Source: an uncultured Oscillibacter sp. (GTDB lineage: Bacteria; Bacillota; Clostridia; Oscillospirales; Oscillospiraceae). From it: a stretch of DNA of 58,601 bases. Shown piece by piece: positions 50,807 to 56,871 of this stretch. The notes beneath the pieces are model-generated. The model made no database searches, was not told where the DNA came from, and saw only the letters and a list, made by a program, of their open reading frames with translations. Position numbers and translations under genes: made by a program. How positions within the stretch are numbered: position 1 is the first letter of the stretch; every line of letters begins with the position of its first letter. The DNA lies in NCBI GenBank assembly GCA_910585385.1, contig CAJUDV010000012.1:1-58601 (forward strand), written 5' to 3'.

Positions 50807-52042
50807 ATGAACGAGATTCTGCGGAGGGACGCGGAGCAGATCATCCAGGCCAGCCTCAGGGCTGTGCAGCCGGACGCGGCGGTGCGGCGGGCGCTGGGGC
50901 GCTACCGCTCACAAGGCGGACGGACGGTGCTGGTGGCCGCCGGGAAAGCCGCGTGGCAGATGGCGCGGTCCGCGGTGGAGGTTCTGGGGGCGGTGGACGG
51001 CGGCATTGTGATCACGAAATACGGCCATGCGCGGGGGGAGATTCCCGGCGTCGTCTGCTGTGAGGCAGGGCATCCCGTGCCGGATGAGAACGGCTTTGCC
51101 GCCACCGGCAAGGCGCTGGAGTTGGTGCGGGGGCTTCAAAAGGAGGATACCGTGCTGTTTCTGCTCTCCGGCGGCGGCAGCGCTCTTTTTGAAAAGCCCC
51201 GGGTCTCCGCCGAAGAGCTGCGGGATGTCACGCGGCAGCTGCTGGCCTGCGGCGCGGATATTGTGGAGATCAACACTGTCCGCAAGCGGCTGAGCCATGT
51301 GAAGGGCGGGCGGTTTGCCCAGCTCTGTGCGCCGGCCCAGGTATTCAGCGTTGTCCTCAGCGACATTGTGGGTGATCCGCTGGACATGATCGCCAGCGGC
51401 CCCGCCTGTCCGGACCGCTCCACCTGCGCCCAGGCGGAGGCTGTGGCGGAGAAGTACGGCCTGCGGCTGACGCCGGAGGCCCGGCGGCTGCTGGAAGAGG
51501 AGACGCCCAAGGCGTTGGACAATGTGCGCACCGAGATCACCGGCAGCGTCCGGGAGCTGTGCGCGGCGGCGTCGCGGCAGTGCCGGGAGCTGGGGTATGA
51601 GCCGGTTCTGCTGACAGACGGCCTATGCTGTGAGGCCCGGGAGGCGGGAAGCTTTCTGGCCAGTGTGCTCAGGACCCATGCCGGGGAGAGGCGGCGCCTT
51701 GCCTTCATCGCTGGGGGAGAGACGGTGGTCCGCCTGACCGGCGGGGGGCTGGGGGGCCGGAACCAGGAGCTGGCCTTGGCGGCGGCCCCCATTATCAGCG
51801 GCATTGCCTGCGGGGCGGTGTTCTCTGTGGGCAGCGACGGCACCGACGGTCCCACCGACGCCGCCGGCGGCTATGTGGATGGGGACACCCTCTCCGCCTT
51901 GGAGGAGAGGGGGCTGAACGTGTGCCGGGTTCTGGAGGACAACGACGCCTATCATGCCCTGGAGGCGGTGAATGGGCTGATTGTCACCGGTCCCACGGGG
52001 ACCAACGTCAACGACGTGGCAGTGGCGCTGCTGCGGCCGTGA
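50807..52042 (+). CDS. Glycerate 2-kinase (GckA/TtuD, MOFRL family)
   Basis: A 411-residue type II glycerate kinase. An N-terminal DUF4147 domain (residues 1-230) shows VLVAAGKAAWQMARSA, LFLLSGGGSALFE and the catalytic-site INTVRKRLSHVKGG. The C-terminal MOFRL domain (about 295-405) shows FIAGGETVVRLTGGGLGGRNQE read in two parts, SDGTDGPTDAAGG and VTGPTGTNVNDV. It phosphorylates D-glycerate to 2-phosphoglycerate in glyoxylate, tartrate or sugar-acid breakdown. The ATG at 50807 follows GAGAGAGGGG. It is 57 bp after the EEP gene and 43 bp before a membrane protein, so the three may form an operon. Confidence 0.94.
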   Translation: MNEILRRDAEQIIQASLRAVQPDAAVRRALGRYRSQGGRTVLVAAGKAAWQMARSAVEVLGAVDGGIVITKYGHARGEIPGVVCCEAGHPVPDENGFAATGKALELVRGLQKEDTVLFLLSGGGSALFEKPRVSAEELRDVTRQLLACGADIVEINTVRKRLSHVKGGRFAQLCAPAQVFSVVLSDIVGDPLDMIASGPACPDRSTCAQAEAVAEKYGLRLTPEARRLLEEETPKALDNVRTEITGSVRELCAAASRQCRELGYEPVLLTDGLCCEAREAGSFLASVLRTHAGERRRLAFIAGGETVVRLTGGGLGGRNQELALAAAPIISGIACGAVFSVGSDGTDGPTDAAGGYVDGDTLSALEERGLNVCRVLEDNDAYHALEAVNGLIVTGPTGTNVNDVAVALLRP

Positions 52043-52085
52043 GCCGGGCGGATTGAGGGAGAGATTTTACATTGGAGTGTGAGAG

Positions 52086-52733
52086 ATGTCTGCGAATTTA
52101 CGGGACCTCGCCGGACGCCTGATTCGTCCCCGCATGGGCCGCAGGCTGGCGGCCCTGACACTCAGCCTGATGGTAATCGGTGCCTGTGTGGCGGTGTTCA
52201 AGACGGTGGGGTTTGGCACCGACCCCTGCTCCACCTTCACCCTGGGGGTATCCGCCCACACCGGCGTATCCTTTGGGACCTGTCAGCTGCTCTTCAACCT
52301 GCTGATGTTCATTCCGGTTTTCCGGTACGATGTCTCCCGCATTGGCATCGGGACCATTGGCAATATGGTGGGGATAGGCTACATCGCCGATCTGTGCATG
52401 GAGCTCATGCGCCCGCTGATTCCGGCGGAGGGCCTCTCCATGACGGTTCGAGTGGTGATGTTCGCTTTGAGCATGGCCGGGTTCTTGATTGCCGCGGCGT
52501 TCTACATGGTGGTGGATCTGGGCGTGGCACCCTATGACGCCATTCCGCAGCTGATCGCCGCCCGGGCAAAACGGTGGAGCTATCGCCGGGTCCGGATGCT
52601 CTGGGATATTTCCATTTTGTCCGCGGGCTTTCTCCTGGGTTCCACGGTGGGAATGACGACTGTGATTACCGGCTTTTGCCTGGGGCCGGTGATCGTGTTT
52701 TTCTCGGACCGAGTCAGCGGGTGGTTTGCGTAA
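52086..52733 (+). CDS. YczE/YyaS/YitT-family membrane protein
   Basis: A 215-residue protein with about five hydrophobic segments. It has the family's VGFGTDPCSTFTLG motif near residue 42 and the repeat-like LGVAPYDAIPQLIA near residue 150. Members are integral membrane proteins of unknown activity; YczE is linked to peptide synthetase activity in Bacillus. It ends next to a strong terminator and may be co-transcribed with glycerate kinase, suggesting a transporter-like role, which is inference. Confidence 0.85.
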   Translation: MSANLRDLAGRLIRPRMGRRLAALTLSLMVIGACVAVFKTVGFGTDPCSTFTLGVSAHTGVSFGTCQLLFNLLMFIPVFRYDVSRIGIGTIGNMVGIGYIADLCMELMRPLIPAEGLSMTVRVVMFALSMAGFLIAAAFYMVVDLGVAPYDAIPQLIAARAKRWSYRRVRMLWDISILSAGFLLGSTVGMTTVITGFCLGPVIVFFSDRVSGWFA

Positions 52734-52764
52734 AAAGGGGATATGCCGGTAAAAGAAGTCAAAA

Positions 52765-52810
52765 AGAAGTCAAGGCGCCCTGGGCAAAAGCCCAGGGCGC
52801 CTTGACTTCT
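52765..52810. terminator. 21-bp perfect bidirectional terminator
   Basis: AGAAGTCAAGGCGCCCTGGGC and its exact complement surround an AAAA loop, between the YczE-like gene and the convergent Cys-rich peptide gene. Confidence 0.9.
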
Positions 52811-52828
52811 TTGGTATGGAACAGAGGA

Positions 52829-53026
52829 TCAGCAGCAGGGGGTGGGATTGCAGTTGCAATTGCAGCCACAGCCGCAACCACAGCCGTTGTTACCGCCGTT
52901 GCAGCACTCGCAGCAGCAGCAATTGCCGCCGCCGCTCCAGCCGCTGTTGCCGCAGCAGCACCAGATGATGATCAGAAGGATGATGATCCAGCAGCAGTTG
53001 CCGCCGCCAAAGCCGTTATTGCACAT
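52829..53026 (-). CDS. 65-residue Cys/Gly/Asn-rich membrane peptide
   Basis: The peptide holds about 20 cysteines in 65 residues. A short leader MCNNGFGGGNCC is followed by one hydrophobic helix WIIILLIIIW, then CCC, CCCCECC and the alternating GCGCGCGCNCNC tail. A good ribosome site (ATAGGAGGTTCCCCTT before ATG) and a promoter-like CATACTAT upstream support real expression. Cys-rich small peptides in sporeformers are often spore coat or surface components; function is unknown. It is the only gene in its transcript. Confidence 0.8.
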   Translation of the reverse strand: MCNNGFGGGNCCWIIILLIIIWCCCGNSGWSGGGNCCCCECCNGGNNGCGCGCGCNCNCNPTPCC

Positions 53027-53111
53027 AAGGGGAACCTCCTATGAATTGTTGGCCGGCCGAACCGGTCTCAACCCATAGTATGCGTCCCCCTGTCAGGGGT
53101 GCGAAATTCTC

Positions 53112-54191
53112 TTAAAGCCGCCAGGAGGTCACCAGGCCGCGGGCCTGCTCCCACTCCGCGGAGGTAAAGACGCCTGCGTCCATCAACTGATTTCCGAGAG
53201 TCCGGTTACTGTTTGGCAGCAAGGCGTCCAGGGCGTAGTAGGAGATATACACCAACTCTGCCCGCAGGAAGCGGTCACGTTGCAGCATGGCGGTCTCCCC
53301 CGCCGTCAGAACCCCTGCGTTCATGGCCCGGTCAAAGACGTCCGCCAGGTTGGTGTTGGCGGAGGAGCTGTACCCCATGGCCCGGAGGACGAACTCTGTG
53401 TACTGTGAGGCGTTGACGGCTCCGGCGGGCCGGAACTCCGTGGGGCTGTACCCGTTGGTATAGCCCCGCTCATAGGCGTAACCCACGTATTTTTCCGCCT
53501 CGGTGCCCGGAACCACATCCCGGAAGGGCGTGGTTCCGCTCCAGGAGAGGGCCTGCTGCTCCTCCCCCAGGACGCGGATAAACATAATCAGCGCCTGGAG
53601 CCGGGTGGGGGCCGCCTCCAGGTCAAAGCCCTGGCCATAGCCGGTGAGGGTGCCCCGGAACAGGTGGAGCTGTTTCAGGGCGGCGGCCATAGCGTTGTAG
53701 TCCTCTGCGCCGGAATAGGCAAACTCCACGGTTCCCTGGTAGTCCAGCACCGCCGTCTTGGAGGTGACGGTGAAGTGGGCGATGGTGTCCTCCGCCGCCA
53801 TATAGCGGTGGTTTACGGCGAGGATTGTGCCGCTGGGGACCACCGTACCGGCGGTGACGTCCACCACCGCGCCGTTGGAGGGGTAGGACACATAGGCTCC
53901 CCCCGCCAGCAGCATCACGCTGGAGCCGGTGGAGCAGACCGCGTCGTCCGCTCCCTTGAGCCGGGTCTCCGCCCAGCTGAGGGCGGAGGCGGCGGGTACG
54001 GCCCCGGCTCCGCTGGAGAGGTTGGCCTCGTTCAACCGCTGGTCTACCCGCTGGTCTACCGCCTCTGTGAACGCTCCGGTGAGGTAACTGAGGGTGGCCA
54101 GGGGGTCCGCCGCATCTCCCGCGGCCAGGGCCCAGCCGGCGGCCAGAACCAGTATGCAGGCAGGCAGAAGCAGAAAAAACTTTTTTTTCAT
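53112..54191 (-). CDS. Secreted SLH-like surface protein
   Basis: A 359-residue exported protein: signal peptide MKKKFFLLLPACILVLAAGW with cleavage near ALAAGD. The middle (about 60-190) is a beta-rich domain (SSVMLLAGGAYVSYPSNGAVVD, read in parts as MLLAGGAYVSYPSNGA). The C-terminal half carries an SLH-like repeat (FRDVVPGTEAEKYVGYAYER, GYTNGYSPTEFRPAGAV) and a degenerate second one (DVFDRAMNAGVL). It lies 11 bp downstream of rex on the same strand, so it may be co-transcribed with it. GAGAGAG precedes the ATG. Function beyond wall attachment is unknown. Confidence 0.83.
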   Translation of the reverse strand: MKKKFFLLLPACILVLAAGWALAAGDAADPLATLSYLTGAFTEAVDQRVDQRLNEANLSSGAGAVPAASALSWAETRLKGADDAVCSTGSSVMLLAGGAYVSYPSNGAVVDVTAGTVVPSGTILAVNHRYMAAEDTIAHFTVTSKTAVLDYQGTVEFAYSGAEDYNAMAAALKQLHLFRGTLTGYGQGFDLEAAPTRLQALIMFIRVLGEEQQALSWSGTTPFRDVVPGTEAEKYVGYAYERGYTNGYSPTEFRPAGAVNASQYTEFVLRAMGYSSSANTNLADVFDRAMNAGVLTAGETAMLQRDRFLRAELVYISYYALDALLPNSNRTLGNQLMDAGVFTSAEWEQARGLVTSWRL

Positions 54192-54202
54192 GGACTCTCT
54201 CC

Positions 54203-54832
54203 TCAGTGGTTGGCGATACGGTAGCTGAGGGTCAGCAGGCTGTCCGCGAAGTGGATGTTCTCAAACTGCACATTGGGGTCGGCGCTGCTGAGTTCCACAT
54301 TGGTGAAGTTCCAAAATCCCCGGACGCCCAGGCTGATCAGACGGTCGGCGGTGTTCTGGGCCACCGACTGGGGGATGGTCAGCACCACCACGTCCACAGC
54401 GTAACTCCGGATGTAGTTGTCCAATTCCTCCATGGCGTAAATGGGCACGCCGTTGACGCTGGAGCCCACCACTGCGGGGGAGATGTCGAAGGCGGCGTCC
54501 ACAGTGAAGCCCGCCTGGTCAAAGTGAAAATTCTGAAGCAGGGCGTGGCCCAGGTTGCCCACGCCGATCATGATCAGGTGGTGGTGGTTGTCCACTCCCA
54601 GGATGTGTCCGATCTCGGAGCGCAGTTCCTCCACATTATATCCATAGCCCTGCTGTCCAAACTCCCCGAAGCAGCTGAAATCCTGACGGATCTGAGAGGC
54701 GGTGATGCTCATCTCCTGGCCCAGGGAATGGGAGGAGATGCGGACTACGCCGCGGGCACAGAGATCCGTCAGCTGCCGGTAGTACCGAGGCAGACGGCGG
54801 ATAACCGCGTCAGAGATGTTTTCCTTCTTCAA
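54203..54832 (-). CDS. rex: Redox-sensing transcriptional repressor Rex
   Basis: A 209-residue Rex. The winged helix (1-75) has ISDAVIRRLPRYYRQLTDL and SITASQIRQDFSCFGEFGQQGYGYNV in two parts. The Rossmann NADH-binding part has MIGVGNLGHALLQ near residue 95, and the C-terminal swapped helix ends the protein. Rex represses fermentation and respiratory genes when NADH/NAD+ is low. The start is TTG at 54832, giving the usual MKKENISDAV; no ATG fits the frame. A consensus promoter and a Rex-like operator lie upstream (autoregulation). Confidence 0.95.
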   Translation of the reverse strand: MKKENISDAVIRRLPRYYRQLTDLCARGVVRISSHSLGQEMSITASQIRQDFSCFGEFGQQGYGYNVEELRSEIGHILGVDNHHHLIMIGVGNLGHALLQNFHFDQAGFTVDAAFDISPAVVGSSVNGVPIYAMEELDNYIRSYAVDVVVLTIPQSVAQNTADRLISLGVRGFWNFTNVELSSADPNVQFENIHFADSLLTLSYRIANH

Positions 54833-54875
54833 GTCGATCAGCCCCCATTGAGAAAAGTTTGTTATACTCAGAACT

Positions 54876-54916
54876 AGTTTAGACCAAATCCGGCGACTTG
54901 TCAATTTTTTTAACAA
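54876..54916 (-). promoter_or_regulatory. rex promoter with Rex-like operator
   Basis: TTGACA, 17-bp spacer and TAAACT on the minus strand. The -35 box is part of TTGTTAAAAAAATTGACAA (54898-54916), two 7-bp half-sites like the clostridial Rex box but with a 5-bp centre instead of 4. Confidence 0.72.
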
Positions 54917-54974
54917 TCTTTTTGGATGAAAATTTAGGTCTAAATTTTGTGCAATCACGCCAAAGTACGAAAAA

Positions 54975-55008
54975 AGGGCCCGGGTGCGGAGGCACCCGGG
55001 CCCTGGAG
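54975..55008 (-). terminator. Intrinsic terminator of the hemolysin III gene
   Basis: AGGGCCCGGGTGC and GCACCCGGGCCCT pair around GGAG. On the minus strand a T-run follows. Confidence 0.88.
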
Positions 55009-55017
55009 ATCCTCTCC

Positions 55018-55722
55018 TCAATAGATGCTGGTGTAGATTCCCGCCCATTGCAGCGCCGCGGCTGCCAGCACAAAAAGGTGCCATACGCAATGGTCGTTCT
55101 TCCTCCCCCTGGCAAAGGGGATCATCCCCAGGGTGTACACCAGTCCCCCGCCCAGAATGAACCACAGCAGGGGCCGGTTGTTGGCGTAGAAATCCGGCAG
55201 GAATATCAGTCCGCTCCAGCCGATGAGGAAGTACAGCGTGAAGTGCAGCGCCCGCCAGCGGCCGGGGCCGAAGACTAGAATCAGCGTGACGCCGGTGAGG
55301 ATCACCGCCCACTGCACGCAGAACAGGGCGATTCCCAGCGTGCCGCCCAGATATACCAGAAGAATCGGGGCAAAGGTCCCGCCAATCAGCAGATAAATAG
55401 AGGTATAGTCGAACCTGCGGCAGATCCGCTTTGCCGCGGACCCGGTTTTCATGGCGTGGTACACGCTGCTCATCACCATCATCAGCACCATGCTGATGCC
55501 GTAAAAGCAGGAGGCTGTGATTTTTAGCGGCGTATCCGACCGCAGGAGCAGCAGTGCCATGGCCCCCGCCGCCAGCAGCGCGCCTGCGCTGTGGCTTACC
55601 GTGTTGAAGCGTTCCTCCCCCGCCGTCAGATGGGGGGGCTCGTTCCGGGCCTGGACCCTGGCCCTACGGATTGCCCGGGCTCTGGCCCGGTATATCTCAT
55701 TTGTCATCGTCATCGCTTCCAT
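55018..55722 (-). CDS. Hemolysin III family (YqfA/PAQR-like) membrane protein
   Basis: A 234-residue protein with seven hydrophobic segments after a basic N-terminus (ARARAIRRARVQARNE). Family motifs: EERFNTVSHSAGALLA with conserved Glu and His, VYHAM, and the C-terminal HCVWHLFVLAAAALQW with His residues near the end, matching the PAQR-type metal site. Function in bacteria is uncertain; it may be a membrane hydrolase or a channel. The start at 55722 follows GGAGAAG. An upstream 31-bp palindrome overlaps its promoter. Confidence 0.9.
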   Translation of the reverse strand: MEAMTMTNEIYRARARAIRRARVQARNEPPHLTAGEERFNTVSHSAGALLAAGAMALLLLRSDTPLKITASCFYGISMVLMMVMSSVYHAMKTGSAAKRICRRFDYTSIYLLIGGTFAPILLVYLGGTLGIALFCVQWAVILTGVTLILVFGPGRWRALHFTLYFLIGWSGLIFLPDFYANNRPLLWFILGGGLVYTLGMIPFARGRKNDHCVWHLFVLAAAALQWAGIYTSIY

Positions 55723-55761
55723 AATTCTTCTCCTCTGCCACGTCTGGTGGATCGTCACAAT

Positions 55762-55812
55762 GTATAATATGGTTTATAAAACTATATTATACGATATTTA
55801 TTTTTATTGCAA
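55762..55812 (-). promoter_or_regulatory. Promoter with 31-bp near-perfect palindrome
   Basis: GTATAATAT and ATATTATAC (55762-55770 with 55784-55792) are perfect arms around a near-palindromic centre. The palindrome contains the minus-strand -10 (TAATAT or TATAAT) below TTGCAA at 55807-55812. Such a site is typical of a dimeric repressor; the binding protein is not known. Confidence 0.72.
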
Positions 55813-55864
55813 GTAGTTTTTCGAAATTTCCTCCAAAAATTCTGTGAAAATTTCACCAAAAAAA

Positions 55865-55888
55865 GAGAGGACGCCGTGGCGTCCTCTC
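55865..55888 (-). terminator. Intrinsic terminator downstream of the right-end ABC exporter
   Basis: GAGAGGACGCC pairs with GGCGTCCTCTC. On the minus strand it is followed by seven T. It lies 240 bp past the ATPase stop, with the 165-bp element in between, so it was probably the exporter's terminator before the insertion. Confidence 0.8.
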
Positions 55889-55962
55889 ATAAACTCTGTT
55901 ATTTAATTATAATTTAAGTGACCGGCGGGATTCGCCGTAGCTGAAAAATGGCGCCGCGGTTT

Positions 55963-56127
55963 TAGGCCTTGTTTGAAAAATGTCAAAACGCCGTCTTGGA
56001 GCATCTTTTTCCACCAGGACTGCGTTGATTTGACTTGAAATCCGTCAGGATTCCCGCGTCAAATCGCCTTGCCTGGCAAAAAAATCCGCCCCAATCCGGC
56101 ATTCCGCCAATTTTCAAACAAGGCCTA
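55963..56127. repeat. 165-bp MITE-like inverted-repeat element, copy 2
   Basis: The perfect 17-bp ends TAGGCCTTGTTTGAAAA (55963-55979) and their inverted copy (56111-56127) include TA at both edges. The interior aligns with copy 1 at 40754-40916 along its length (CCGTCTTGG, CTTGAAATCCGTCAGGAT, CCGGCATTCC). The ends have different sequences from copy 1. The right end supplies the TAG stop of the ABC ATPase gene. No ORF is present. The rest of the 402-bp gap 55723-56124 holds the terminator at 55865 and the palindromic promoter. Confidence 0.84.
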
Positions 56128-56850
56128 GAGCGGAGACGTCCGGGCGTCCTGGTCCGCAGGGGACTTGGCTGTAAAGCAGCCCTGACAAATCCGCCCGTCC
56201 TCGATCCGCACAATCCGGTCGGCTCTCTGGGCGATGTCGGGATTGTGGGTAATCATCACAATGGTTTGGTGAAATTTCCGGCTGCTCATTTGCAGCAGCT
56301 CCATCACGTCGTCGCTGGTCTTGGAGTCCAGATTTCCCGTGGGCTCGTCGGCCAGAATGATGGCGGGCTTGGACGCCAGGGCCCGTGCAATGGCGACTCG
56401 CTGCTGCTGGCCGCCGGAGAGGCACCCCGGCAGGCTGTCCAGTTTCTCCTCCAGCCCCAGCAGCTTTACCACCTCCATAATAAATGGACGGTCCGGCTTC
56501 TGCCTGTCTAGGGAGAGGGGGAACACGATGTTCTCCCATACCGTCAGCACCGGAATCAGATTGTAATTCTGGAAGATAAAACCGATCTGCTTCCGGCGGA
56601 AAACGGCGGCCTGCTCCCGGTCCAGCCCCGCAAGCTCCGTGCCGCCGATCTGGACGCTCCCCTCCGTGGGGGTGTCCAGTCCGCCCAACATGTTCAGCAG
56701 GGTGGACTTTCCGCTGCCGGAGGTGCCGATGATGGCGGTGAATTTCCCCCGCTCGATCTCCAGATCCACGCCGTCCAGGGCCCGAACCTGGGTATCGCCG
56801 GAGCCGTAATGCTTTTTGAGGCCGGCGGCCTTTAAAATGCTCTTCTCCAT
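56125..56850 (-). CDS. ABC exporter ATPase (MacB/BceA/SalX type)
   Basis: A 241-residue ATPase. Walker A GTSGSGKSTLLN is near residue 42, the Q-loop FIFQNYNLIP near 93, signature LSGGQQQRVAIARA near 145 and Walker B IILADEPTGNLDS near 165, with H-loop MITHNPD. The last residues AKSPADQDARTSPL end at TAG, where the stop codon is part of the 165-bp element's terminal repeat. It lies 21 bp downstream of the permease gene. Together they form a FtsX-type exporter, often used for antimicrobial peptide resistance or lipoprotein handling. Confidence 0.95.
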   Translation of the reverse strand: MEKSILKAAGLKKHYGSGDTQVRALDGVDLEIERGKFTAIIGTSGSGKSTLLNMLGGLDTPTEGSVQIGGTELAGLDREQAAVFRRKQIGFIFQNYNLIPVLTVWENIVFPLSLDRQKPDRPFIMEVVKLLGLEEKLDSLPGCLSGGQQQRVAIARALASKPAIILADEPTGNLDSKTSDDVMELLQMSSRKFHQTIVMITHNPDIAQRADRIVRIEDGRICQGCFTAKSPADQDARTSPL

Positions 56851-56871
56851 AACGCCTCTCCTTTCTGATCG

